From contig OX638135.1 in assembly GCA_951804985.1 (NCBI GenBank), positions 7,654,659 to 7,718,658 of the forward strand: a stretch of 64,000 bases of DNA, read 5' to 3'. Source of the stretch: Dryomyza anilis (taxonomy: Eukaryota > Arthropoda > Insecta > Diptera > Dryomyzidae). The notes beneath the pieces were generated by a model that was not told the DNA's origin, ran no database searches, and saw only the letters and a program-made list of their open reading frames with translations. This document shows, one piece after another, positions 1 to 11,332 of the stretch (position 1 is its first letter; every line of letters begins with the position of its first letter). The position numbers and the translations under genes were made by a program.

Positions 1-942
1 TATTTAAATTATTGTGGATTTATGAGCAAAATTCATCAATATGATGTAAATTATTCATTAATATGATGAAATGGAGTCTTCGCATAATTAGCAATTAAAT
101 ATTATAACTCGTATAAGAATTATAAAATCAGAAATGTGTAAATGGAGACAAATTTGTGTTTGAAATTTGATGTTAAAAAAAATATTGAAAATGAAAAACT
201 TTTAAAAAATACGATTTTAGTTCAATGAATGAAATCATCAATATGATGAATACTGGTAGTTGGTGAAATTTTTGTTGATATTTTTGTGTGTGTAGTGTTT
301 GAAATATAGGTACTCCACTGTAAATACCTCAGACAAAATATTTGGCATGATCAAAGAATTTCGGACATTTTTTCAATTATTTCAAATAGACAAAAATCGC
401 ATCATTTTTTTCCAAAAATTTCGTCTGCGGCGCTTTTAACGAAGATCAATGGAAATTTTGATAATCTTTACATTTTTAACAAATGTAAAAAAATTTGATA
501 ATCTTAACATTTTTTAACAAATGTAAAAAACGAGATATTTTTTTCTTATAGTACACAAATGCGGCCCGCCTCATCGTTTGAATTGCCAATGCGGCCCGTG
601 ATGCTAACTGAGTTTGACATGCCTGCCCTTCACCTATGAGGTACAGGGTGTTTGGGTGGGAGCTCGTAATACGGCGATGGGAAAGGGCGCGGGTCAAGCT
701 GTATAAATATAATGTGTGTGAAGATATCCATAAAAAGATATCCATAAATGTTAAGACTTAACAGATGTGGAACGTATGTGGAATCTATGTTAATATTGAA
801 AATATTTTGATTTTTTGTCATTTTTAGCGTTTTTGTGTAGTTATTTATTATAGAAAGCATTAAAATAATCAATAAAATATTAAAATTATCGTTTACGATA
901 GTCGTTTAATTTTTTTAAACCCAAATTGGCGAATTAAGTTGA

Positions 943-1176
943 AAGCAAAGTCCTTTTTTTTTTTTTTTTTTTTTGGAATATCTACTAAGATCCACAGCAC
1001 TCAGACAGACTATATCCATTGTACTGTGAAATCTATTCCCTACAATTTTGTGGTTAAGATCACCACGAGCGCCCATGCCCAAGCCGGGATTCGAACCCGA
1101 GACCTTCAGAATGCAAGTCCAGCGCGCTACCTCTGGACTGCTGAGGCCGGCTAGTCCTTCCTAAGCAAAGTCCTTT
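943..1176 (-). mobile_element. tRNA-derived SINE (family A, copy 1) with target duplication
   Basis: Reading the minus strand, a tRNA-like head begins near 1162, with a box A-like segment (CAGAGGTAGCGCG) and a textbook box B (GGTTCGAATCCCGG). A short unrelated body follows and ends in a poly-A tail (poly-T at 954-974 on the plus strand). The 14-bp direct repeat AAGCAAAGTCCTTT flanks it at 943-956 and 1163-1176. The same locus without the insert, carrying one copy of this 14-mer, is present inverted at 7125-7138. Together these prove a retroposed insertion of about 206 bp. Confidence 0.93.
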
Positions 1177-1640
1177 GGGAAACGGCCGTATCTTCCAAGA
1201 TCCGTCTCCTCCAGACATGTGTGATACGTCGTTGGAATCCTCATGATCCTACCTTTCATTCATATATAGTCACTACCCCTCGAAAGTTTCAGGAGACCTC
1301 CCAAGTGGTGTCAAAGATACCACTTATTACATGCATAATATCCTTAAACATGTCCCTATGGAAACGGCTGTAACTTCCAAGATCCGTCTCCTCCAGACAT
1401 GTGGGATACGTCATTGGAATGCTCATGAGACTTACAAAGTGATTCCAAAGGTACCACTCATTATACGCTCAATATCCTTAAACATGTCCCTATGGAAATG
1501 GCTATAACTCCCAAGATCCGTCTCCTCCAGACATGTGGGATACGTCGTTGGAATCCTCATGATCCTACCTTTCATTCATATATAGTCACTACCCCTCGAA
1601 AGTTTCAGGAGACCTACAAAGTGATTCCAAAGGTACCAAT
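1177..1640. repeat. Minisatellite, three imperfect copies of about 150 bp
   Basis: The phrase GATCCGTCTCCTCCAGACAT recurs near 1200, 1380 and 1517, each time followed by a GATACGTC word and TTGGAATCCTCATGA or TTGGAATGCTCATGA. Linker text with ATATCCTTAAACATGTCCC also repeats. The block is duplicated at about 2908-3370 in unit B, whereas the inverted partial unit at 7017-7371 has only one copy. Variable copy number of such subrepeats is typical of foldback-type inverted repeats. Confidence 0.85.
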
Positions 1641-1670
1641 CACTATTTGTATGTGATAATTTCAAAAAAA

Positions 1671-1877
1671 AAATTGTCTCCATTTACACATTTATGTATT
1701 TATAATTCTTATAAGATTTATGATATTTAAATTATTGTGGATTTATGAGCAAAATTCATCAATATGATGTAAATTATTCATTAATATGATGAAATGGAGT
1801 CTTCGCATAATTAGCAATTAAATATTATAACTCGTATAAGAATTATAAAATCAGAAATGTGTAAATGGAGACAAATT
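1671..1877. repeat. Inverted repeat at the unit A/unit B junction
   Basis: About 43-bp arms at 1671-1713 and 1835-1877 are imperfect reverse complements (AAATTGTCTCCATTTACACA against TGTGTAAATGGAGACAAATT). The right arm is part of every unit (positions 112-154 in unit A). The left arm is seen only at the junction, so the duplication boundary coincides with a hairpin-forming sequence. Confidence 0.7.
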
Positions 1878-2674
1878 TGTGTTTGAAATTTGATGTTAAA
1901 AAAAATATTGAAAATGAAAAACTTTTAAAAAATACGATTTTAGTTCAATGAATGAAATCATCAATATGATGAATACTGGTAGTTGGTGAAATTTTTGTTG
2001 ATATTTTTGTGTGTGTAGTGTTTGAAATATAGGTACTCCACTGTAAATACCTCAGACAAAATATTTGGCATGATCAAAGAATTTCGGACATTTTTTCAAT
2101 TATTTCAAATAGACAAAAATCGCATCATTTTTTTCCAAAAATTTCGTCTGCGGCGCTTTTAACGAAGATCAATGGAAATTTTGATAATCTTTACATTTTT
2201 AACAAATGTAAAAAAATTTGATAATCTTAACATTTTTTAACAAATGTAAAAAACGAGATATTTTTTTCTTATAGTACACAAATGCGGCCCGCCTCATCGT
2301 TTGAATTGCCAATGCGGCCCGTGATGCTAACTGAGTTTGACATGCCTGCCCTTCACCTATGAGGTACAGGGTGTTTGGGTGGGAGCTCGTAATACGGCGA
2401 TGGGAAAGGGCGCGGGTCAAGCTGTATAAATATAATGTGTGTGAAGATATCCATAAAAAGATATCCATAAATGTTAAGACTTAACAGATGTGGAACGTAT
2501 GTGGAATCTATGTTAATATTGAAAATATTTTGATTTTTTGTCATTTTTAGCGTTTTTGTGTAGTTATTTATTATAGAAAGCATTAAAATAATCAATAAAA
2601 TATTAAAATTATCGTTTACGATAGTCGTTTTATTTTTTTAAACCCAAATTGGCGAATTAAGTTGAAAGCAAAGT

Positions 2675-2705
<31 letters not shown>

Positions 2706-3385
2706 GGAATATCTACTAAGATCCACAGCACTCAGACAGACTATATCCATTGTACTGTGAAATCTATTCCCTACAATTTTGTGGTTAAGATCACCACGAG
2801 CGCCCATGCCCAAGCCGGGATTCGAACCCGAGACCTTCAGAATGCAAGTCCAGCGCGCTACCTCAGGACTGCTGAGGCCGGCTAGTCCTTCCTAAGCAAA
2901 GTCCTTTGGGAAACGGCCGTATCTTCCAAGATCCGTCTCCTCCAGACATGTGTGATACGTCGTTGGAATCCTCATGATCCTACCTTTCATTCATATATAG
3001 TCACTACCCCTCGAAAGTTTCAGGAGACCTCCCAAGTGGTGTCAAAGATACCACTTATTACATGCATAATATCCTTAAACATGTCCCTATGGAAACGGCT
3101 GTAACTTCCAAGATCCGTCTCCTCCAGACATGTGGGATACGTCATTGGAATGCTCATGAGACTTACAAAGTGATTCCAAAGGTACCACTCATTATACGCT
3201 CAATATCCTTAAACATGTCCCTATGGAAATGGCTATAACTCCCAAGATCCGTCTCCTCCAGACATGTGGGATACGTCGTTGGAATCCTCATGATCCTACC
3301 TTTCATTCATATATAGTCACTACCCCTCGAAAGTTTCAGGAGACCTACAAAGTGATTCCAAAGGTACCAATCACTATTTGTATGT
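1724..3385. repeat. Tandem 1.72-kb repeat, unit B
   Basis: Second copy of the 1.7-kb unit. It differs from unit A by a few substitutions and a longer poly-T run in the SINE tail (about 29 versus 21 T). The match stops near 3385, where unit A continues GATAATTTC and unit B runs into the foldback arm. The near identity implies recent duplication or ongoing homogenisation. Confidence 0.92.
2666..2907 (-). mobile_element. tRNA-derived SINE (family A, copy 2, duplicated with its unit)
   Basis: Same insertion as the copy at 943-1176, carried along when the 1.7-kb unit was duplicated; the same 14-bp duplication flanks it (2666-2679 and 2894-2907). The tail is about 8 T longer, as expected for homopolymer slippage after duplication. 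One base in the tRNA-like head differs (CTCAGGACT versus CTCTGGACT). Confidence 0.92.
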
Positions 3386-4551
3386 TAAATTTATGTTAAA
3401 TTTAATATTTGTGGAAAGCATCATCTCAAAACTGAGTTAGAGTGAGACAACTATATTATAGTATAAGTCAGCTGTGAAGTTGCCACTTTTCTATAACTTG
3501 GAAAATGACACAATTTTGACTTTTTAATAAAAAATAATTAAAAATACAAAATGTTCATTAATTAAAGTTTACGTGAATATCATTCATTGATTTGAGCGAA
3601 AACTAATATTATTAAATAATAAACATTTGTTTTGAAGAATCATACAACCGGCCAAAATATATCAGAATTCGCTAAAAAAAATTAATTGTAGAAAACTAAA
3701 GAAATTGTTGAAGAGAATAGTATTCGATTGAAAAGAAAATATTTTTTAATTAATAGATCGTAAATTATTTAAGGCCATGAATTTGGTCTTAAATAATTTA
3801 TTTCGTATCGGAGTTATATCGCCTCTATATCGTTTTTTAAATCCAAGTATTTCATCTTATAGAACCTTTTTGTCGATCCTGACTCAGAAATGGTTCGTCC
3901 ATGACATCGCTGGCTACGAATGCAAAAAAAATCATGGCACGGAACATAATGAAAACGAAAATATATATTTGTTATATCATAAAAATCTCAACCTTGTGGT
4001 AAAACTGGCAAGAAGATTCATTAAAACGTGTAGACGCATCCAAGTGAATCTTCCAGTTCATCGAGTGTTTAGTACTCCATTTTGTGCCATGTTGCCATTC
4101 GTGTGAAAAATCTCACGAGTGGGATTTATTTATACATTTTTCCCAACTTTAGAAAAATTATTTGCGTTCGTGTACTGCATATGGTCCGTTCTGGACAATC
4201 ATTTTGCTCTCGATATTCAAATGAAAAGTTCCTTTAGTATAATGAATTCCTATAATTCGGTGGAAGTCTATGGAAAATTTTGACACTTCATCTGAATACT
4301 TCATTTTATCGCGCGTTTTTTTCTAATTTCGTTGAGATTGTACGAGTGTTGCCACGTGCTTTAAAAATCCCACCTGTGGTATTAATTTGGGAAGTTTTCC
4401 CACATTTAATAAATATTATTAAGTACGTTCGGGTAGAACACTCCTTTAGCTCTTTTAACCACATACACTCCTTAAAATACTCGGGGGATGTCCGAAACAT
4501 ATTCTTTAAAATTTAAGTACTCCCACGACTTTTGGGTTGAAAATCTTTCCT
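3341..4551. repeat. Foldback element, left arm (1.2-kb inverted repeat)
   Basis: Every landmark at position p here has its reverse complement at 10357 minus p, giving arms 3341-4551 and 5806-7016. Identity is very high; differences are scattered single bases (for example TCTATAACTTGG versus TCTCTAACTTGG). Open frames of 109 and 78 codons in the arm are mirrored in the other arm and resemble no family I know, so they are not called genes. The design, long inverted arms around a loop, resembles FB/Galileo-type foldback transposons of flies; that assignment is inference from architecture. Confidence 0.9.
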
Positions 4552-4800
4552 AGCGTGGGCAGCAAACTAATTCTGGCTAATTTATGTATAATTTGTGCAA
4601 CTTTATTTGTGTTATTGTAATGGAGCAAACAATTAATATATGTGCATTGGTCTGTGTGCAGTGTTGCATAAGTGCGTACTTTCGTACTACTTAGAGTACG
4701 TTTTTATTTTGAAAGTACGAAATACTTAGCAGTTCGTACTAAGTACTTTTTTTCTTTTTAATTTTGTAGTACGTTTTTGTTTAGAAGTACGAAAATATTT

Positions 4801-5120
4801 TGAGGGACCTTTTTTTTTTTTTTGGTCGACAGTTTTGATTCGATGGGAAAATGTTTGTACATTTTGGATCTGATTCAAAAATTTTGTACCTTTTGAAAAT
4901 TTTCCGTCTGTCCTTTATTTTTTTTTTGGTCGACAGTTTTGATTCGATGGGAAAATTTTTGTACATTTTGGATCTGATTCAAAAATTTTGTACCTTTTGA
5001 AAATTTTCCGTCTGTCCTTTATTTTTTTGGTCGTCAGTTTTGATCCGAAGGGAAAATTTTGTACATTTTGAATCTGATTCAAAAATTTTGTACCTTTTGA
5101 AAATTTTTCCGTACCTTTTC
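4801..5120. repeat. Three tandem repeats of about 103 bp
   Basis: Copies begin near 4824, 4928 and 5029, each with GGTCGACAGTTTTGATTCGA (GGTCGTCAG in the third) followed by GTACATTTT and GATCTGATTCAAAAATTTTG. Poly-T tracts separate them. Confidence 0.88.
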
Positions 5121-5584
5121 AAATTTTTTTTTTTTGAGACGATTCGAAAATTTTTGGTACGATTCAATTAACATTTTCTTTTTTTGTTCAAAAGAGTACG
5201 TTTTTATTTTAAATCGTACGCTTTTATTTTTTGATGATACATTTTTATTTTCTCAAAATGCATCTCTGCTGTGTGACTTTCTACAATCTGCCGGCTTAAA
5301 TAAAAACACCCCTGCTTCTTTGGAGGTTGTTTTATTTCCTACATAAGGTTTACAATTCATTTAAAATTATGATTATTAAATATTTTAGAGATTAACTTAC
5401 GTTTTGTGTGCCTTGTGCGATTGTCAAACAGAAAGTGGCGGAAATTTCAATGTTAGCGCACTATTTGACAATTGCTCTGCCCACAAGTTATTTTCAAATA
5501 AACGTCAGATAGACGTCAAATAACACAGGATGATTCACTTAAATTAGAAGTAAAAAAAATATCGATAACATCGCCAACAGTCTG

Positions 5585-5773
5585 TTAAAACCAATCTGAA
5601 ATAATTAAACTCTTAAATAGATATTTAAATTACCCGTAATTGCTTCAAAATGCAACACTTAAATCCCGCTCACTTTTGCGTTGCAATCCCCGCTCACTTC
5701 TGCCCATAGATTCCCCACGCTAAGTACTGGATTTCTTGCAACGCAGTCAGTCGCGGGCTGGTGAGTTGGGCAT
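5585..5773 (+). mobile_element. hAT-type right-end fragment inside the foldback loop
   Basis: This segment matches 13285-13470, the right end of the hAT-type element at 11822-13474. Shared words include CAATCCCCGCTCACTTCTGC and a final GAGTTGGGCAT. It breaks off before the last bases of the terminus and no left end is seen nearby, so it is a truncated relic captured in the loop. Confidence 0.8.
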
Positions 5774-5805
5774 ATTGAAAGTGTTTCCAACGTATTGCAC
5801 TCACT

Positions 5806-7016
5806 TGGAAAGATTTTCAACCCAAAAGTCGTTGGAGTACTTAAATTTTAAAGAATATGTTTCGGACATCCCCCGAGTATTTTAAGGAGTGTATGTGGTT
5901 AAAAGAGCTAAAGGAGTGTTCTACCCGAACGTACTTAATAATATTTATTAAATGTGGGAAAACTTCCCAAATTAATACCACAGGTGGGATTTTTAAAGCA
6001 CGTGGCAACACTCGTACAATCTCAACGAAATTAGAAAAAAACGCGCGATAAAATGAAGTATTCAGATGAAGTGTCAAAATTTTCCATAGACTTCCACCGA
6101 ATTATAGGAATTCATTATACTAAAGGAACTTTTCATTTGAATATCGAGAGCAAAATGATTGTCCAGAACGGACCATATGCAGTACACGAACGCAAATAAT
6201 TTTTCTAAAGTTGGGAAAAATGTATTAATAAATCCCACTCGTGAGATTTTTCACACGAATGGCAACATGGCACAAAATGGAGTACTAAACACTCGATGAA
6301 CTGGAAGATTCACTTGGATGCGTCTACACGTTTTAATGAATCTTCTTGCCAGTTTTACCACAAGGTTGAGATTTTTATGATATAACAAATATATATTTTC
6401 GTTTTCATTATGTTCCGTGCCATGATTTTTTTTGCATTCGTAGCCAGCGATGTCATGGACGAACCATTTCTGAGTCAGGATCGACAAAAAGGTTCTATAA
6501 GATGAAATACTTGGATTTAAAAAACGATATAGAGGCGATATAACTCCGATACGAAATAAATTATTTAAGACCAAATTCATGGCTTTAAATAATTTACGAT
6601 CTATTAATTAAAAAATATTTTCTTTTCAATCGAATACTATTCTCTTCAACAATTTCTTTAGTTTTCTACAATCAATTTTTTTTAGCGAATTCTGATATAT
6701 TTTGGCCGGTTGTATGATTCTTCAAAACAAATGTTTATTATTTAATAATATTAGTTTTCGCTCAAATCAATGAATGATATTCACGTAAACTTTAATTAAT
6801 GAACATTTTGTATTTTTAATTATTTTTTATTAAAAAGTCAAAATTGTGTCATTTTCCAAGTTAGAGAAAAGTGGCAACTTCACAGCTGACTTATACTATA
6901 ATATAGTTGTCACACTCTAACTCAGTTTTGAGATGATGCGTTCCACAAATGTTAAATTTAACATAAATTTAACATACAAATAGTGATTGGTACCTTTGGA
7001 ATCACTTTGTAGGTCT
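5806..7016. repeat. Foldback element, right arm
   Basis: Reverse complement of 3341-4551, almost without gaps. Homology continues beyond 7016 into an inverted partial copy of the 1.7-kb unit, so the full inverted repeat is longer than this gap-free part. Confidence 0.9.
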
Positions 7017-7371
7017 CTCGAGGGGTAGTGACTATATATGAATGAAAGGTAGGATCATGAGGATTCCAACGACGTATCACACATGTCTGGAGGAGACGGA
7101 TCTTGGAAGATACGGCCGTTTCCCAAAGGACTTTGCTTTCAACTTAATTCGCCAATTTGGGTTTAAAAAAATAAAACGACTATCGTAAACGATAATTTTA
7201 ATATTTTATTGATTATTTTAATGCTTTCTATAATAAATAACTACACAAAAACGCTAAAAATGACAAAAAATCAAAATATTTTCAATATTAACATAGATTC
7301 CACATACGTTCCACATCTGTTAAGTCTTAACATTTATGGATATCTTTTTATGGATATCTTCACACACATCT
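7017..7371. repeat. Inverted partial copy of the 1.7-kb unit, with empty SINE site
   Basis: Reverse complement of unit B from about 2441 to 3340, but with one minisatellite copy instead of three and no SINE. AAAGGACTTTGCTT at 7125-7138 is the single, unduplicated target of the SINE. A short deletion next to ACCCCTCGA removes the AAGTTTCAGG segment. Homology stops after TTCACACACAT at 7371, which is the best guess for the outer end of the foldback structure. Confidence 0.88.
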
Positions 7372-7926
7372 AAATTATGTTATTTAAACGAACGATTGAA
7401 ATATCGATTGAAATTAATTGATATTTTAATGTAATAGTACAAAAAGTACCAAACAGTTCGCATTATTATAGAACATTAGAAATAGTATGTTTACAAACAA
7501 TAGTACTTAAGAATTGTAATCATATATTTAGAAATAACAGTAAAATACAACTATAATTAATATTTTTTTAAATAAAAAGTGAATTATTAAAAAATTGATT
7601 TATCTCAATAATCAAAAAGGCACTGAAATCTAATACCATTGTCATAATGAGTAGAATCTATAGTAATTTTAATATTTTAAAATAAAAATAAAACATTTTT
7701 TATTAAATATGACACATTAAATTTATTCGAACAGAGTTATTAGTCGAAAGTGACGTAATTTTTAACAATTATGAATTTATTAAAAGTCAAAAAGCATGTA
7801 ATTCATCATTATTGACGTGAGTGTTTAAAGATTTAAGTCCATTAAATGTTAGATTTACTTTTTCACGAAATGTGTATAAAATCATTGAAAACCTTTTGAA
7901 TAAACTATTAAAAATTAATCTTCTAG
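7372..7926. other. AT-rich spacer, no recognised feature
   Basis: Very AT-rich sequence with short poly-A and poly-T runs. No coding signature, inverted repeat or known element was recognised. Confidence 0.6.
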
Positions 7927-8018
7927 CGTTTCTTGTAATCCCGAACATCCCTTGTAATCCCGAACCTCGGGATGAGTTTTTCGGGACTGATTTGCCTCAA
8001 ATCCCGGGATTGACATCC

Positions 8019-8021
<3 letters not shown>
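7927..8021 (-). mobile_element. hAT-type terminal fragment
   Basis: Read on the minus strand from 8021 it starts TAGGGATGTCAATCCCGGGA and goes on with repeated TCCCGA/TCGGGA words. A TAGGG...CCCTA terminus with subterminal GGGAT repeats is usual for hAT superfamily ends. No partner end or target duplication was found and a TA microsatellite abuts it, so the other end is lost or has been replaced. Confidence 0.55.
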
Positions 8022-8068
<47 letters not shown>

Positions 8069-8104
8069 TATAGATTATACATACATATATATATATATAG
8101 ATAT

Positions 8105-8149
<45 letters not shown>

Positions 8150-8538
8150 TGTATATAAAATCACCCGAAAAAATTGAAATTGTGACAGCCCCATCTCACA
8201 ATTTAATGAAATTTGGAAGTATGGTGAAACAACATAACATTAATAAATTGTCCATTTCACCTTCTCAGATGGTGTGGTTTCAGAGATTTTGTGGTTTAAA
8301 ATTAGTAAAAACTGTATAAAAATCACAAAGGTGGTGCTAATCAATTACGTAACTTAAGCTGTAGTCAACCAAAATAAAACACAATAGTCTCATTTTAAAA
8401 ATATTAAAATTGCCAACGAGATACAATACAATATCTATACAATGTTGCTTTAATAGTGGTCAGTTTAAAACAAAGTATATTTCAAAAGGACATATCTCAA
8501 AAAGCAATCTTTTTAATATTATTAAATTAGTATATGTT

Positions 8539-8591
<53 letters not shown>

Positions 8592-8594
8592 TAA

Positions 8595-8669
<75 letters not shown>

Positions 8670-9080
8670 ATTGTATATATGAGTCATTCCATATCAAATC
8701 ACCCGAAAAAATTGAAATTGTGACAGCCCCATCTCACAATTTAATGAAATTTGGAAGTATGGTGAAACAACATAAAATTAATAAATTGTCCATTTCAGCT
8801 TCTCAGATGGTGTGGTTTCAGAGATTTTGTGGTTTAAAATTAGTAAAAACTGTATAAAAATCACAAAGGTGGTGCTAATCAATTTAACGTAACTTAAGCT
8901 GTAGTCAACCAAAATAAAACAAAAGTCTCATTTTAAAGATATTAAAATTGCCAAAGAGATACAATACAATATCTATACAATGTTGCTTTAATAGTGGTCA
9001 GTTTTAAACAAAGTATGTTTCAAGAGGACATATCTCAAAAAGCAACCTTTTTAATATTATTAAATTAATATATGTTCAAG
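8022..9080. repeat. TA microsatellites with 538-bp tandem duplication
   Basis: TA runs at about 8022-8148 and 8538-8667 each precede a copy of the same ~380-bp sequence. The word TCACCCGAAAAAATTGAAAT lies at 8161 and 8699, and both copies run on to TATATGTTCAA. The TA tract and the flanking block were therefore duplicated together. Differences are a few substitutions and small indels. No gene is visible; open frames across the TA runs are just Ile-Tyr repeats. Confidence 0.88.
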
Positions 9081-9189
9081 GTTGACGTTTTATCTATTAT
9101 TTAACATTTTAACTATAGTGGTAAAATCACGGTTGCAGAAGTTATGTATAAAAATATTGTAGAATGTTGAAAATTTTGTTTTTTTTTAC

Positions 9190-9640
9190 ATTTCAATTGT
9201 AATTTGAAATATACTTTGTTGAAAACTGACCACTATTAACTGACCACTATTAACACTATTGCTTAAGTTACTTTCAATTGATTTGCACCACCTTTATGAT
9301 TTTATACAGTTTTTTCAAATTGTGAACTACCAAATTTCTGAAACCACATCATTTGGGAAGCTGAAAATTCTCCAATATCTTCATTTTATGTTGTTTCACT
9401 ATACTTCCAAATTTCATCAAATTCTGAGATGGTGCTTAATACAAAATATAATAGTTAAACAACAATTAAGTTTTTGCAAATTTTAAAGCACCACATTTTG
9501 GAATCTGAATGTTTGCCAATATTTTTCCTTGTTTCAACATATTTTCAAATTTTAAAAAATTCTGAGATGGCGCTGCCAATAACTTTGTTGATTTAATATA
9601 GAATGTTTCATACATATTAGTCATGCAACAGATGTCATTG
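9190..9640. repeat. Diverged inverted copies of the preceding repeat block
   Basis: TATGTTGTTTCACTATACTT and TCTGAGATGGTGCT here are reverse-complement relatives of the block at 8699-9060. A second, more diverged copy follows at about 9480-9600 (TTCTGAGATGGCGCTGCC). The block at 8160-9640 therefore holds two direct copies followed by two older inverted ones around a ~130-bp spacer, a foldback-like layout. Confidence 0.65.
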
Positions 9641-10025
9641 TTGCTAATGCGGATCTCTAAAAAAAGGATCCGCGGTTGCGAATGCGGATCTCTCTTCATA
9701 AATTATAGATGTTAGATAACCAAGCAAAATAGTAGAGTTACAGTTACACTTGGTTAGTTTTACTATTTTGGTGGTAGAGAATATTAACTTTACAATTTTA
9801 GAGTTTAGTCATACCATTTTGGTGGTTAAATTTATATGCTACAATTCTTACGATTAGTTTAACTATTTTCATGGTTAAAAATGTATAAATTTATTTTAAC
9901 AATTTTTTGTCGATTCGATTAACAACCTGAATTATACTTGTTGTTTGTGTTTTATATACAAAATAGAAAAATGGTTTACTAAGCACTTTTTTCGGTTAGA
10001 TTAACCTATCTTATTTTTCTGTGTG
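9641..10025. other. AT-rich spacer
   Basis: Contains a local repeat of GCGGATC (9650-9692) and several TTTTGGTGGT words near 9770-9830, but nothing I can assign to an element or gene. Confidence 0.5.
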
Positions 10026-10607
10026 TACTAGCTGGACCCGTATATAAAGTTTGGATACATTTACACCCCTTTTCCCATTTTTCCCGCTCACATTGAATGC
10101 AGTGCCATGCCTCTTTTGCAATCCCCCTCACAATCTTCGTGACTAATAAAATTCTTTTTTTCGATTTTACAATTCTGCTCTTAGTACATCAGGAGTTATA
10201 GCATTTGTATAGTTTTAGTTTTATGGGAGGTGCCACGCCCCATTGTCCAATTCCGCCAACATTCTAAGTGGCAATTACAATGTTTAATATAATTTTTTGT
10301 TTCGATTTTTATAACTCTGCTCTTATTAGAGAAACAGTTATAGTAATATTAAAGTTTTAGTTATATGAGAGATTACCCGCCCCATTCTCCAATCACGCCT
10401 ATATTCTACGTGACGATTGGAGTTTTAACAATGAACATTTGTCTTGATTTCCATAACTCTACTATTAGTATGTCCGGTGTTATAGCATTTTTAAATCTTT
10501 GGTTATATCCAATTCCGCTTTATCCAATTCCGCCCACATTCAAAGTGACGATTGGACTTTGTTGAGCCTTTGTTTCCATTTTTATACCATATGAATATTA
10601 CTTTATA
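10026..10607 (+). repeat. Tandem repeats of about 140 bp, probably the DINE-type interior
   Basis: ATAACTCTGCTCTTATTAGA-like text recurs near 10170, 10317 and 10450, each copy followed by a GTTATAG word and a CCAATTCCGCC or CCAATCACGCC segment. It directly precedes a DINE 3' part at 10608, and internal repeats rich in cGCCCA words are typical of INE-1/DINE elements. Assignment is by position and composition. Confidence 0.6.
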
Positions 10608-10915
10608 CGGGCTTAAGTGAACTTATTTGGTAAAATATATATTGATTTAATGCTCAAATATCTAAAAATAATGTTTTCCCGCGAACCGACATACGGTTCA
10701 AAAAAAATCTATATTCGGTACACCTACCCAATTGTACATATGAGTATCAAATGAAAGGAAAAACTTTCAGAGATTGCAAGTTTGTTGTTATTTTCAGGAT
10801 TACTCGGGTGAGCTATGCACCACTTTAAATGGTAACCGCACACATTATCTTATGTGTAGGATATTTATAGTCGGCTTAGACCGATTATAACTTTCATAAT
10901 TATGAGCGGAAAGTG
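10608..10915 (+). mobile_element. DINE-1-like Helitron-derived element, 3' part
   Basis: Matches the 3' half of the copy at 17241-17990: GAAAGGAAAAACTTTCAGAG, TTATTTTCAGGATT, and a final GTCGGCTTAGACCGATTATAA stem close to 10870-10890. The 5' part with the GTCCGTCTGTC run is missing. Confidence 0.78.
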
Positions 10916-11332
10916 ATAAAAAGAATTTGAACGTTATCCACCAAATGGCTATGTTATTGGATGTGACCAATTGACACCAGTCAACGTACTGTCGTTAGAG
11001 GATCAGTCACGTTACTGTCCTGTATTAAAATTATAGATTTGTCACTAAGTGTATTTGACATACACAATATAATTATTTCTTATAGATATTTATAATTTTT
11101 TATAAATATTTAGAATTACTTTTTATATATATTTATAAGTCAATAGTTCATATCAATATATTTAAATTAAGCATATTAAATAAGTTAACGATACGATTTA
11201 AAAAAAAATATAAAATATATATTTTTGATTTGCATTACCTCATGAGAAATGGCCCTTTGTATGTCTATAGAAATTACAGGAAATCTAGAAGAGATACCCC
11301 AATGAAATTCAGAAGATAGATAATTGTATACT
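10916..11332. other. AT-rich spacer
   Basis: No feature recognised apart from general AT richness. Confidence 0.5.

Larger units (their letters stand above)
1..1723. repeat. Tandem 1.72-kb repeat, unit A
   Basis: This stretch recurs almost base for base from 1724 onward; matching landmarks lie 1723 bp apart until a homopolymer tract, after which the offset is 1731. The unit holds AT-rich sequence, a GC-richer patch near 560-700 with two GCGGCCCG words, a SINE in minus orientation, and three copies of a minisatellite. No conserved protein is recognisable; short open frames in it simply repeat with the unit. Part of the unit reappears inverted at 7017-7371, which ties it to the neighbouring foldback structure. 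The true left end may lie outside the window. Confidence 0.92.
4552..5805. other. Foldback loop region
   Basis: Unique 1.25-kb spacer between the arms. From about 4660 to 5250 it is rich in GTACGTTTTT and AGTACGAA words. It contains three tandem repeats (4801-5120) and, at 5585-5773, a fragment of a hAT-type end. No transposase reading frame is visible, so the structure appears non-autonomous. Confidence 0.75.

Noticed and set aside
476..872. Two overlapping minus-strand frames of 80-89 codons in each 1.7-kb unit
   Set aside because: They repeat with the unit, overlap each other in different frames and cross AT-rich non-coding sequence.
1080..1155. A functional tRNA gene on the minus strand
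   Set aside because: Boxes A and B are present, but the anticodon stem does not pair, and a body with poly-A tail and target duplication shows a SINE.
3777..4106. A 109-codon open frame repeated in both foldback arms
   Set aside because: It occurs in both arms only because the arms are inverted copies; no domain or codon bias supports a protein.
8534..8857. Open frames made of Ile-Tyr repeats
   Set aside because: They are translations of TA microsatellites.
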